A stretch of 11,119 bases of DNA from Candidatus Eiseniibacteriota bacterium (lineage in GTDB: Bacteria > Arandabacterota > Arandabacteria > JAGLYR01): NCBI GenBank assembly GCA_023132135.1, contig JAGLYR010000141.1, positions 1-11,119 on the forward strand. The letters are read 5' to 3'. This document shows positions 1-6,735 of this stretch, piece by piece. The first letter of the stretch is position 1, and each line of letters begins with the position of its first letter. The notes under the pieces were generated by a model that ran no database searches, had not been told where the DNA came from, and saw only the letters and a list, made by a program, of their open reading frames with translations. A program made the position numbers and the translations under genes.

Positions 1-192
1 GGCGGAACGGACGGGGGTCGGATTCACATGCACCGGATCGGCGTTCCGTCGCTGGTCCTCGGCATGCCGACCCGCTACATCCACGGCCATGTGGGGGTGC
101 TTCACAGGAGTGACTTCGATAACACCGTCCGCCTGCTGCTGGCCGTTGTCCGCAAACTGGACGCGAAGAGGGTGGCCTCTTTCACTCAATAA
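1..192 (+). CDS. M42-family metallopeptidase, C-terminal fragment (5' end outside window)
   Basis: Frame 1 is open from the window edge to a TAA at 190-192, giving the last 63 residues of a protein. The fragment begins GGTDGGRIHMHRIGVPSLVL and continues through MPTRYIHGHVGVLHRSDFDN. This matches the C-terminal core of M42 aminopeptidases (FrvX / glutamyl aminopeptidase / PepTET type), where the usual text is GGTDAG.IH..R.GVP followed by P.RYIHS. In that family the His of the RYIH motif (residue 28 of this fragment) is a ligand of the dinuclear metal site, and the enzymes are cytoplasmic, oligomeric peptidases that trim oligopeptides. The Gly-Gly in place of Ala-Gly is a small variation. The gene lies 44 bp upstream of cysS on the same strand with no visible terminator between them, so co-transcription is likely. 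M42 endoglucanase-type annotations refer to this same family. Substrate specificity cannot be read from this piece. Confidence 0.85.
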   Translation, partial: GGTDGGRIHMHRIGVPSLVLGMPTRYIHGHVGVLHRSDFDNTVRLLLAVVRKLDAKRVASFTQ

Positions 193-236
193 GGCCGCCG
201 GCAAACCCTAACCCCGATTTCGGAGGCTGGGCATCA

Positions 237-1676
237 ATGGCTTTCAGGATCCATGACACACTCGCGGCAAGGAAGAAGGAGTTCGTCCCGGTCAACGAGG
301 GCAAGGTGGGGATGTACTTCTGCGGGATGACCGTCCAGGACGAGCCCCACGTGGGTCACATGCGCGCCGCTATTACGGGCGATATGTTCCGGCGCTACCT
401 GGAGTCCAAGGGGTTTGAGGTGACTTTCATCACCAATTTCACGGATGTCGACGACAAGATCATCGCCAAAGCCAACGAAGAGGGCGTGACCTACGAAGAA
501 GTAGCCCGCCGCAATATTGAGAAGTACCTCTGGGCTTCGGATGCGTTGAACATTCGGCGCGCGTCGATCTATCCGAAGGCAACCGAGCATATCCCCGAGA
601 TTGTCGATCTGATCCAGGTGCTCATTGACAAGGGTCATGCATACCAGAGCGGTGCGGATGTCTACTTCATCGTGTCGTCGTTTGCGGACTACGGGAAGCT
701 CTCGAAGAAGAAAGTCGACGATCTCCGGGTCGGGGCCCGGGTTGAGCCCGGAGAACAGAAACGCTCGGGCCTGGACTTCGCTCTCTGGAAGGGGGCCAAG
801 GAAGGAGAGCCCTACTGGGATTCTCCCTGGGGCCGGGGGCGTCCGGGTTGGCATATCGAGTGCTCCGCCATGTCGATGAAGTACCTCGGAGACACGCTGG
901 ATCTCCATGGCGGGGGTACGGATCTCATCTTTCCCCATCACGAGAACGAGATTGCCCAATCGGAAGGGGCCACCGGGAAGGAGTTCGTGCGCCACTGGGT
1001 GCAGAATGGCCTGGTCCGGCTCACGGGGGAGAAGATGTCCAAGTCGACGGGACACTTCTTCGCCATGTCGGACATCCTGAAAGAAGTGGACGCGGAGGTC
1101 CTCAGGCTCTACCTGCTCTCGACGCACTACCGCTCGGCCATCGAGTTCAGCCGGGAGCGACTCGCCGAGGCGGCGGAGGCGATGGATCGGTTCCGGAATC
1201 TCTTCATCGCGCTGGACGAGGTTCTGGGCGACCGGGAGTCGCTGGGCCCCGTCAACTCGGAGTTGCTGGGTGAGCGGGAGCGCGGGCTTCTGGGCATTGT
1301 CACCAAGGCCCACAACGGCTTTGGGGAAGCCATGGACGACGACCTCAACAGCGCCCGGGCCATCGGACACCTGTACGAACTCGTGCGGGAGGCCAACGCG
1401 TTCATGGCGGGGGGCGAGGTCACGACGGCAGGAAAGCAGGTTCTCCGCGATCTGGAAAACGCTATCCGCTCCTTTGGTGGGATCCTCGGGCTTTTCGGGA
1501 AACCCCAAGAGGATCTGGAGGTCCCGGAAGACATCCAGTCTCTCGTAGCGGCCCGGGTCGAAGCCCGCACGGCCAGGAACTGGGGCGAGGCCGATCGGAT
1601 TCGCGATGAACTCCAGGCCAGGGGATGGGTTCTGGAAGACAAGGCGGGCGGAACCAGGATCAAGCGGGTCCGGTAG
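237..1676 (+). CDS. cysS: Cysteinyl-tRNA synthetase
   Basis: A complete 479-residue class I aminoacyl-tRNA synthetase that attaches cysteine to tRNA-Cys using ATP in the cytoplasm. The nucleotide-binding HIGH motif is HVGH at residues 38-41 ([13 protein letters not shown]). The KMSKS loop is intact at 266-270 (GEKMSKSTG). The four zinc ligands known from the E. coli enzyme are all present at matching positions: C29, C209 (WHIECSAM), H234 and E238 ([10 protein letters not shown]). The helical DALR-type anticodon-binding region and C-terminal extension follow from about residue 300. Length is close to the family norm of about 460-490. The start is the ATG at 237, preceded by GGAGG at 222-226 with 10 nt spacing. 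The last 17 bp overlap, tail to tail, the end of the minus-strand methyltransferase gene. The long open minus-strand frame across this gene is a codon-bias shadow. Confidence 0.98.
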   Translation: MAFRIHDTLAARKKEFVPVNEGKVGMYFCGMTVQDEPHVGHMRAAITGDMFRRYLESKGFEVTFITNFTDVDDKIIAKANEEGVTYEEVARRNIEKYLWASDALNIRRASIYPKATEHIPEIVDLIQVLIDKGHAYQSGADVYFIVSSFADYGKLSKKKVDDLRVGARVEPGEQKRSGLDFALWKGAKEGEPYWDSPWGRGRPGWHIECSAMSMKYLGDTLDLHGGGTDLIFPHHENEIAQSEGATGKEFVRHWVQNGLVRLTGEKMSKSTGHFFAMSDILKEVDAEVLRLYLLSTHYRSAIEFSRERLAEAAEAMDRFRNLFIALDEVLGDRESLGPVNSELLGERERGLLGIVTKAHNGFGEAMDDDLNSARAIGHLYELVREANAFMAGGEVTTAGKQVLRDLENAIRSFGGILGLFGKPQEDLEVPEDIQSLVAARVEARTARNWGEADRIRDELQARGWVLEDKAGGTRIKRVR

Positions 1677-2631
1677 GCTGGATCACCATCATCACATTCT
1701 CATCATTCCACCGGATGCTGTTCACATCTTCGAAATGTTGGACGATGTTCTTCCGGAACCCGTCCAGAGCATCTTCGAACTCCCCGTCCCGGTACAGGCT
1801 GAAGGTAGAGTAGTGGCGCTGGACCGCCTGGTTCTCCAGCCAGTCCAGCGGGGCCTCCCGCCTGTACCTGTAGTACTCCACAGACCTCAGCCTCAATTCG
1901 GGGATTCCGTCCAGTGCTTCGTGGATGTCGGGTAACTCGAAGAGCCGGGTCTCCTTCTCGTTGAAGAGCGGAAAGAACCGCCCCCAGATGTTTCTCCGGT
2001 TCTGGCTGCGGAACCGCGTGTAGATGAAAAGGAGGCCCCCTTTCCTGAGCGCCAGGGCGCACTGTTTCAGGAACTCCGGGAGATGGAAGTGGTGAACAGC
2101 GTTGAACGTGAAGATGGCGTCCAGTGCGCCGGAGGGGAGGGGCAGGGTCCTTGCCCTGGCCTGGACCGCCCGAAAGTTCTCAAAGCCTTCCCTTTCCACG
2201 TTCACCGCGAGCTCGGCCAGCATTTCCACGTTGCTGTCGATGCAGATCAGAGAGAGCCTCCGAGATCCCATGTGGTGGAAGAGCTCGACCACGTACCTTC
2301 CCGCGCCACACCCGACGTCCGCGGCCTGGATGAACTCCCGATCCACCAGCTTCTCCCGAATGAACTGGATTGGCGGAAGGTCGGTACTTCGGAGGTCCTT
2401 GTACTTGCAGGCGATTCTGGAGAAGTGGCGGTGGACTTCCAGCGGGGACGACAGGAGACCCCCGATGTCCCAGACCCCTGCCTCCCTGCCGGGGTGGCGA
2501 ACAGGCGCCATGGAGTCGGTTCCCTCCGCAGCGGGCTCCCGGGAAATCTCACGGGGCGGCATGGAGCGGGTCCCGTCACTCCCGTGTTGTCCGGCCTTCT
2601 TGCTGGAGAAGAGTGGCCAATCGTCCCTCAT
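1660..2631 (-). CDS. Class I SAM-dependent methyltransferase (Methyltransf_11/25-like)
   Basis: A 323-residue protein with the Rossmann-type AdoMet-binding fold. Motif I is DVGCGAGRY at 105-113, the acidic end of strand beta2 is D132 (LICIDSN), and the motif IV region is LDAIFTFNAVHHF at about 170-182, followed by a GG-LFIYTR strand. This resembles Methyltransf_11/25 small-molecule, lipid or tRNA-modifying enzymes. The C-terminal third (NRRNIWGRFFP, YYRYRRE, HYSTFSLY) looks like a lineage-specific extension that probably shapes the substrate site. The substrate is unknown. I chose the ATG at 2631 because GGAGG lies 6 nt upstream. The open frame extends upstream to 2724 without a comparable ribosome site, and an ATG at 2511 with GGAGG at long spacing is the main alternative. 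Residues 1 to about 55 are polar and probably disordered. The gene is orphan-like: divergent from the NHL lipoprotein gene and convergent with cysS. Confidence 0.85.
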   Translation of the reverse strand: MRDDWPLFSSKKAGQHGSDGTRSMPPREISREPAAEGTDSMAPVRHPGREAGVWDIGGLLSSPLEVHRHFSRIACKYKDLRSTDLPPIQFIREKLVDREFIQAADVGCGAGRYVVELFHHMGSRRLSLICIDSNVEMLAELAVNVEREGFENFRAVQARARTLPLPSGALDAIFTFNAVHHFHLPEFLKQCALALRKGGLLFIYTRFRSQNRRNIWGRFFPLFNEKETRLFELPDIHEALDGIPELRLRSVEYYRYRREAPLDWLENQAVQRHYSTFSLYRDGEFEDALDGFRKNIVQHFEDVNSIRWNDENVMMVIQPTGPA

Positions 2632-2637
2632 CGCAAA

Positions 2638-2642
2638 CCTCC
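2638..2642 (-). promoter_or_regulatory. Ribosome binding site of the methyltransferase gene
   Basis: GGAGG on the minus strand, 6 nt before the ATG at 2631. It decides the start over the longer open frame beginning at 2724. Confidence 0.75.
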
Positions 2643-2711
2643 GGTAACAGAAGACCTTCAGCCTACCACGGCGTCGGCCGTCTTGGCAACCCCCAAGTAC
2701 CGAATGGCAGG

Positions 2712-2740
2712 ATTGTTCTGGCAACCCCGTGCGGTGTCAG
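2712..2740 (-). promoter_or_regulatory. Candidate sigma70 promoter for the methyltransferase gene
   Basis: On the minus strand CTGACA (2735-2740, 5/6 match to the -35 consensus) is separated by 17 bp from AACAAT (2712-2717, 4/6 match to the -10 consensus). Transcription would start near 2705, giving a leader of about 70 nt. The weak -10 element makes this tentative. Confidence 0.35.
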
Positions 2741-2790
2741 CAGATAGGGGTTTGTCGACAAGGCCGACATGCGGAATCCGGAAGTCTGTT

Positions 2791-2803
2791 CCGGGAATCC
2801 CGG
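2791..2803. promoter_or_regulatory. Short perfect inverted repeat upstream of the NHL gene promoter
   Basis: CCGGGAATCCCGG has two 6-bp arms around a single A. It ends 11 bp before the candidate -35 box at 2815. It could be an operator half-site pair. At this GC content a chance palindrome is also quite possible. Confidence 0.25.
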
Positions 2804-2814
2804 GGATTTCTGCC

Positions 2815-2841
2815 TTGACCTGAATCGAAAATGGGTACCAT
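2815..2841 (+). promoter_or_regulatory. Candidate promoter of the NHL lipoprotein / barrel protein pair
   Basis: TTGACC (2815-2820) and TACCAT (2836-2841) are separated by 15 bp, shorter than ideal. The predicted transcription start near 2848 lies downstream of the in-frame ATG at 2831. That supports translation beginning at 2909 rather than 2831. Confidence 0.4.
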
Positions 2842-2894
2842 AGTGGGTGTTCGTCCCGGACTCCGGCGTGTGCCGGGCTCGCCGATCTGGAATC

Positions 2895-2903
2895 AGGGGA
2901 GGG
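2895..2903 (+). promoter_or_regulatory. Ribosome binding site of the NHL lipoprotein gene
   Basis: AGGGGAGGG lies 5 nt before the ATG at 2909. It places the start directly before a typical lipoprotein signal peptide. Confidence 0.75.
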
Positions 2904-2908
2904 CCAAA

Positions 2909-3901
2909 ATGAGAGGAAGCGCAAACATGGGCAATGTGGGGCTTGCGGTGAGGGTTCTGGCGGTCGCGGGTCTTCTTCTGTGGGCACTGGCTGGTTGCGG
3001 TGGCGCGGCGCCCGAGAAGAAGCACATCGTGAAACCCATCCTGGAAATCACGCACTCCGGTTTTGGCGGGATCAATGACATCAAGATCGATCAGCAGGGA
3101 CGGATTATCATCACCGACCGGGTGAAGGACAAGGTGTTCGTTTTCGACCCGACGGGAACCCTGGTGAAGAAGTTCGGGGAAACCGGGAGTGCCCCGGGAC
3201 AGTTCAATCGCCCCTTCGGTTTGGCCGTCAACAGCAGGAACGAGATGGTTGTGACGGACCGCAAGAACCAGCGGGTCGAGATCTTCGACGCCGAAGGCGA
3301 ACTGATCGACTATTTCGGGAGCAGGGGGATTTCGAGGAACCAGTTCCTGGATCCGCAGGGCGTCGCCGTGGATGCACGGGACAATATCTACGTCCTCGAT
3401 GCTCAGGAGTGCGTGATCAAGGTTTTCAGTCCGGATTTCCAATTCGTGAAGCAGTTTGGTTCCAAGGGATCCGGTCCGGGCCAGTTTGCCAAGCCAAAGA
3501 CGCTGATCATGGACGATGCGGGGTACCTCTGGATTGCTGATCGGGGCAATTTCCGGATCCAGAAACTGGACACCGACGGCAAGTCGATCCTGACCATAGG
3601 CAGCCGGGGACATCTGCCCGGTCAGTTCTTCGCTGAAATCGAGGGGATTGGTGTCGATCCCAAGGGCCGCGTGTTTGCGGTGGACGAGGGCGCCGGGAAA
3701 ATCCAGATCTTCGATGCCCGGGGGAACTTCCTGTTCGCATTTGGAATCCAGGGCACGGCGGCGGGGATGCTCTCCTCGCCGGATGGGCTCGCCATCGACC
3801 CCAAAACCAATCGGCTGTACGTGGTGGATGAGGGCAACCGCCGGATCCAGGTATTCGACCTGGATGACGTCTGGCGGGCCAAGGCATCGAATCGGCCATG
3901 A
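2909..3901 (+). CDS. NHL-repeat (six-bladed beta-propeller) lipoprotein
   Basis: A 330-residue exported protein. Residues 1-30 form a signal peptide with hydrophobic core VLAVAGLLLWALAGC. The lipobox LAGC places the lipidated cysteine at C30, and it is followed by Gly, not Asp, so outer-membrane retention is plausible. Residues about 51-320 consist of six NHL repeats of about 45 residues each, with the recurring pattern PxGLAVD..G.IYV.D..N.RIQ.FD..G...FG..G..PGQF. This is enough to close a six-bladed propeller. NHL propellers bind protein, peptide or glycan partners, and no catalytic residues can be assigned. The start at 2909 is favoured over the in-frame ATG at 2831 by the ribosome site, the lipoprotein signal and the promoter position; the ATG at 2927 is another option. 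The last nine codons and the stop form copy 1 of a 35-bp tandem repeat. The gene is probably co-transcribed with the barrel-like gene at 3987. Confidence 0.9.
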   Translation: MRGSANMGNVGLAVRVLAVAGLLLWALAGCGGAAPEKKHIVKPILEITHSGFGGINDIKIDQQGRIIITDRVKDKVFVFDPTGTLVKKFGETGSAPGQFNRPFGLAVNSRNEMVVTDRKNQRVEIFDAEGELIDYFGSRGISRNQFLDPQGVAVDARDNIYVLDAQECVIKVFSPDFQFVKQFGSKGSGPGQFAKPKTLIMDDAGYLWIADRGNFRIQKLDTDGKSILTIGSRGHLPGQFFAEIEGIGVDPKGRVFAVDEGAGKIQIFDARGNFLFAFGIQGTAAGMLSSPDGLAIDPKTNRLYVVDEGNRRIQVFDLDDVWRAKASNRP

Positions 3902-3976
3902 GCCAGTGGCGGGCCAAAGCATCGAACCGGCCATGAGCCAGTGGCGGGCCAAAGCATCGAACCGGCCATGAGCCAG
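3872..3976 (+). repeat. 35-bp direct tandem repeat, three copies
   Basis: Copies lie at 3872-3906, 3907-3941 and 3942-3976. Copies 2 and 3 are identical. Copy 1 differs at two bases: G at 3883 and T at 3892, where the others have A and C. Copy 1 encodes the WRAKASNRP end of the NHL lipoprotein plus its stop. Both differences fall at third codon positions and are synonymous in that frame. Each copy contains ATGA, a start codon overlapping a stop codon. There are no spacers between the units, so this is a minisatellite-type array from tandem duplication and not a CRISPR. It has probably lengthened the gap between the two flanking genes from about 15 to 85 bp. Confidence 0.97.
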
Positions 3977-3979
3977 TGA
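3898..3979 (+). other. Chain of overlapping mini-ORFs with ATGA stop/start junctions
   Basis: The NHL stop (TGA 3899-3901) overlaps an ATG at 3898. That frame reads MSQWRAKASNRP and stops at 3934-3936, overlapping the ATG at 3933. The second frame encodes the same 12 residues and stops at 3969-3971, overlapping the ATG at 3968. The third reads MSQ and stops at 3977-3979, 7 nt before the ATG of the next gene. ATGA overlaps are a known geometry for translational coupling by termination-reinitiation. No Shine-Dalgarno sequence precedes the internal ATGs, so translation of these peptides is only a possibility; the geometry itself is certain. Confidence 0.35.
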
Positions 3980-3981
3980 GG
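3976..3981 (+). promoter_or_regulatory. Ribosome binding site of the barrel-like protein gene
   Basis: GTGAGG lies 5 nt before the ATG at 3987. It overlaps the TGA that ends the mini-ORF chain, so a ribosome terminating there would sit on this site. Confidence 0.6.
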
Positions 3982-3986
3982 ATCTC

Positions 3987-4760
3987 ATGAGAGCGAAAGG
4001 GGCGCTGTGGGCGTTCCTGCTGTGCGGTTTTCTTGTCCCGCGGGTATGGTCTTCCCCGCTGGATCCGGTTGGCCAGGCTTCAGGATCGCGGCCCATCCGG
4101 GGTTACCACGCGCCCGGGCAGCAACTGGCCACCGTGACCATCGGGTTTTCTGCTTCCTACGCACCCTTCGATTTCCCCCGAACCAATGAGAGTCTGGCGG
4201 GGATTGCCGCCAATCTCCGGAAGCTGGGCTATCCGGCTGCGAGTCTTGGGGATCTCGGAAGCGATATGGCGGTTCTGGGATATGCACAGGTGCTGATCTG
4301 GGAAGGACTGGGTTTTCGGTTGAGCCTCTTGCACGTGAAAGCCAAACCGCCGGAGGGTTTCGGGTCGCTGCGGGCCGAGATAGACGGCTCCAGTTCACCG
4401 GTGCACCTTTCTTACAGTGCGGTCAAGGAATTCCATATCGCTCCTGTCCGTGTGGTGGTTGGCGCTGGTGTCGATCAGTACCGCTGGAGCATGGAGTGGA
4501 ACTTCCACGAGATTGGGGAGGACCCACTGGAAGTCTGGGAATGGGAAGGGTCGGGATCGGGAGGGCACGGATTCGTTGAGGTTGTGGTCCCGATTGCCGG
4601 GTTGCAGTTCCTTGTCGGCGCGGTTTACCGCAAGGGCCTCATCGATATGGACGCCGTGGAACTGCCCCCGACAACCCAGATGAGTCTGTACCCGCGCCAC
4701 TACGAGGAAGATGTGAACACGGTCCACTTGTACGGAGGGATCACCTTCAATATTTTCTAG
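3987..4760 (+). CDS. Putative outer-membrane beta-barrel-like protein, unknown function
   Basis: A 257-residue protein I cannot assign to a named family. The N-terminus MRAKGALWAFLLCGFLVPRVWSS is a signal peptide with cleavage probably around residues 22-24. The remainder is rich in alternating hydrophobic/polar strands (VLIWEGLGFRLSLLHVKAK, HIAPVRVVVGAGVDQYRWSMEW, GFVEVVVPIAGLQFLVGAVY). It ends in LYGGITFNIF; a terminal strand ending in Phe is the usual signature of barrel insertion by the BAM complex. A small 8- to 10-stranded barrel is therefore plausible, though a soluble beta-sandwich cannot be excluded. It follows the NHL lipoprotein gene on the same strand, separated only by the 35-bp repeat array, and is likely in the same operon. 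Its stop (TAG 4758-4760) shares a CTAG with the stop of the convergent DUF3857 gene. Confidence 0.75.
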   Translation: MRAKGALWAFLLCGFLVPRVWSSPLDPVGQASGSRPIRGYHAPGQQLATVTIGFSASYAPFDFPRTNESLAGIAANLRKLGYPAASLGDLGSDMAVLGYAQVLIWEGLGFRLSLLHVKAKPPEGFGSLRAEIDGSSSPVHLSYSAVKEFHIAPVRVVVGAGVDQYRWSMEWNFHEIGEDPLEVWEWEGSGSGGHGFVEVVVPIAGLQFLVGAVYRKGLIDMDAVELPPTTQMSLYPRHYEEDVNTVHLYGGITFNIF

Positions 4761-6712
4761 CCCGCATTTCTCACCAGCACAATCTCGCCCTTGGTGGACC
4801 TCTCGAGTTCCCGCATGATGCGTTTCAGAATCCGGTACTCCTCAGGATCCAGAATGCGGTCGTCCACCAGAAGGCGGCGCTTGTACGTAATGGACTTGAC
4901 GGTCCCCTCGTCGCTCATCTCGGGCGTGTACTGAGCGAACATCCGGAAGGGTCCCTCGGTGAGGGCCACCTTGTCCGGAAGAGACCGGACCGTATATCCG
5001 GGCGGGAGAACAAGGGTTTCTGTTTCCTCGAAACCCATGGGCGCGCCCAGCTGCATGGGATAGATTCGTTCGGGCAACTCCGATAGGTTCTTGAACATGA
5101 GGTTCAGGATCTGGAGATTGGTCCTGGCCAGAAGGTTGGGCATGAGGAGGTACTTCTCCGCATCCAGAACGTGGTCTTCGACCTGCACGCTGAAATCGTA
5201 GCGCATGGCAGTGTCGAGTTCCGAAGGATCCGTCGTCTCGAAGGCCACCAATTCCGCACCGGGCAGGGACCCGCTCAGGAATTCCTGCCAGAAGAGCTTC
5301 ATTTCCCCCGCGTTGGCGCTGCTCGCAATCAGGCGAAGAATCAGATCGTAGAACCCGATTCCAAGGATGGAGACTTCGCTGCGGAGAGTGCCGTCCGCGT
5401 CGAGCACGGAGCGAGCCACGGTTTGTCCCAGACTCTTCTCCGGTGAACTGTGGGGGACCTTCCGGAGATCTGCGCCTCCCTCAACCACGTGGAGGACATT
5501 CATGTCGCTGATGTAGTGGGCGTCGTCCACCATGGCCGTGTTCTGTATAAGGGTGGGATCGATGTAGCGGTACGCCGAGCCCTCCGGGATCGCGACCACC
5601 GCGTGCATGAAGCTGAGGGTGGGGATTTCGGGCTCCGTGTGCTTCTGGGGATTGACAAAGACAACTTCCGCGGGGATCCCGGCTTCCTGCAGCATCGCCA
5701 CCGTCAGGACGGAAACGTCCCGGCAGACGCCGTAGTTCTTCTCGAAGGTGTAGGATGCCTTGTGCGGCTCGATGAATGCCCCACGATCCATGGCCACCCC
5801 CAGGTAGCGGACCGTGCCGGAGACATAGTGCTGGATCGCGCGGATTCTCTGCCCCCGGGTCTCGATACCGTCCACCAGTTCCTTCACCTTGGCCTTGATC
5901 CTCCGGTTGGCCTTGATCTTGGGGCCATATCTCTTCCAGGTATAGTTGGAGAGGCTGGCCCAGGAGGTGTCGGTGCTCACGGCCAGCTTGAGCGCCACGT
6001 CACTCCTGGAGACCATGCCTGTTTCCGGAAGGATCTGTTCGACATCCCTTGCCACCCAGCGGTGGTGGTTCTTCCTGCCCTCCGCGCGGAAGCTGTAGTC
6101 GATGTCACCGTTGTAGATCTTGTAATGAAGCGGCATCTTCTTCGGGCCCGTGATCCGAACCTCGACATACTCGACGGGGTCGCCCCCCTGAAGCCGCATC
6201 TCCTGGCTGAAGTGGTGTTTGATGAGAGGAGTGAACCGCAGGATCATCTCGTACTCGATGGCGTCTCCCGGTTCGAGGTTCGGAAACGTGACCACCCTCT
6301 CCCTCAAATCGGTTTCGAAGATGTTCATCCGGGCGACCATGGCCATGGTGCCGTCCGTGATGTCGTCCTCGTCGACCCGGACGATGGTGCCGTCGGACTT
6401 GATGACCCGGGCCATGGGAATCTCCACGCTTCCATAGCGGCGGTGGTAAGGGAACTTCGCCTCCCGGGAGTCCTTGCATCCCTTGATCGTGAGGAGTTTC
6501 ACCAACTCGTGGGTGCGGAGCTCGAATGCGCCGGAGCTCTCGTACTCGATGTCTACGATGTTCCTGACCGTGATGGTGTTGGCGTCGGGATATTCATCCG
6601 TTCCGCCCGCCTCGGCCAGAAGAACGAGAATATCCTGAGGCGCCTGTTGAGCGGCGCCGGGGCAGGCCAGCAGAAGAACGGCGACCATTCCCGGAATGAG
6701 TGACTTGCGCAT
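4757..6712 (-). CDS. DUF3857 and transglutaminase-like domain exported protein
   Basis: A 651-residue protein. Residues 1 to about 22 (MRKSLIPGMVAVLLLACPGA) are a signal peptide. The LLAC sequence at 14-17 could instead be a loose lipobox. A DUF3857-like region spans about 45-215 (KLLTIKG, IKSDGTI, FPNLEPGDAIEYEM). A transglutaminase-like (papain-fold) domain follows at about 280-390 with the full Cys-His-Asp triad: C330 in NYGVCRD, H370 in SFMHAVV and D385 in YRYIDPT. An acyl transfer or protease-like reaction is thus possible. The C-terminal 200 residues resemble the beta-rich tail usual for this architecture (LVLPPGYTVRSLP, then YKRRLL). Physiological substrates of this widespread family are unknown. 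The start at 6712 has GGAGG 7 nt upstream and a sigma70 promoter at 6736-6763; the frame upstream to 6874 is not coding. It sits downstream of, and co-directional with, the large secreted protein gene. Confidence 0.92.
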   Translation of the reverse strand: MRKSLIPGMVAVLLLACPGAAQQAPQDILVLLAEAGGTDEYPDANTITVRNIVDIEYESSGAFELRTHELVKLLTIKGCKDSREAKFPYHRRYGSVEIPMARVIKSDGTIVRVDEDDITDGTMAMVARMNIFETDLRERVVTFPNLEPGDAIEYEMILRFTPLIKHHFSQEMRLQGGDPVEYVEVRITGPKKMPLHYKIYNGDIDYSFRAEGRKNHHRWVARDVEQILPETGMVSRSDVALKLAVSTDTSWASLSNYTWKRYGPKIKANRRIKAKVKELVDGIETRGQRIRAIQHYVSGTVRYLGVAMDRGAFIEPHKASYTFEKNYGVCRDVSVLTVAMLQEAGIPAEVVFVNPQKHTEPEIPTLSFMHAVVAIPEGSAYRYIDPTLIQNTAMVDDAHYISDMNVLHVVEGGADLRKVPHSSPEKSLGQTVARSVLDADGTLRSEVSILGIGFYDLILRLIASSANAGEMKLFWQEFLSGSLPGAELVAFETTDPSELDTAMRYDFSVQVEDHVLDAEKYLLMPNLLARTNLQILNLMFKNLSELPERIYPMQLGAPMGFEETETLVLPPGYTVRSLPDKVALTEGPFRMFAQYTPEMSDEGTVKSITYKRRLLVDDRILDPEEYRILKRIMRELERSTKGEIVLVRNAG

Positions 6713-6719
6713 AGGAGTT

Positions 6720-6724
6720 CCTCC
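6720..6724 (-). promoter_or_regulatory. Ribosome binding site of the DUF3857 gene
   Basis: GGAGG on the minus strand, 7 nt before the ATG at 6712. It fixes the start right before the signal peptide. Confidence 0.75.
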
Positions 6725-6735
6725 CGTGAAGTCAC

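Noticed and set aside
234-1508. Long open minus-strand frame (424 codons) opposite cysS
   Set aside because: It lies entirely over a certain cysS, shows no recognisable domain and has the Arg/Pro/His/Val-rich composition typical of an antisense shadow of a GC-rich gene.
2682-2728. Two copies of GGCAACCCC (2685-2693 and 2720-2728) as regulatory repeats
   Set aside because: Only 9 bp long with unrelated flanks in a GC-rich intergenic region; chance is an adequate explanation.
2752-2761. 10-bp palindrome TTGTCGACAA as an operator
   Set aside because: It is perfect but short and isolated, and it is not placed over either candidate promoter's core elements. There is not enough support to annotate it.
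2831-2908. Longer N-terminus for the NHL protein from the ATG at 2831
   Set aside because: It would put a non-hydrophobic, Arg/Pro-rich 26-residue leader before the lipoprotein signal, has no good ribosome site, and its ATG lies within the candidate promoter.
3872-3976. CRISPR array or phage attachment site
   Set aside because: The 35-bp units are directly adjacent with no spacers, no cas genes are present, and copy 1 is part of a coding sequence. No integrase or mobile element is nearby.
2663-4096. Long open minus-strand frame (477 codons) across the NHL gene and the tandem repeat
   Set aside because: It is antisense to a clear NHL lipoprotein and runs through a promoter region. Its repeated peptide stretch is just the 35-bp repeat read backwards in shifting frames.
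5450-6703. Long open plus-strand frame (417 codons) opposite the DUF3857 gene
   Set aside because: It is His/Asp/Val-rich antisense sequence with no domain, fully covered by the well-supported minus-strand gene.
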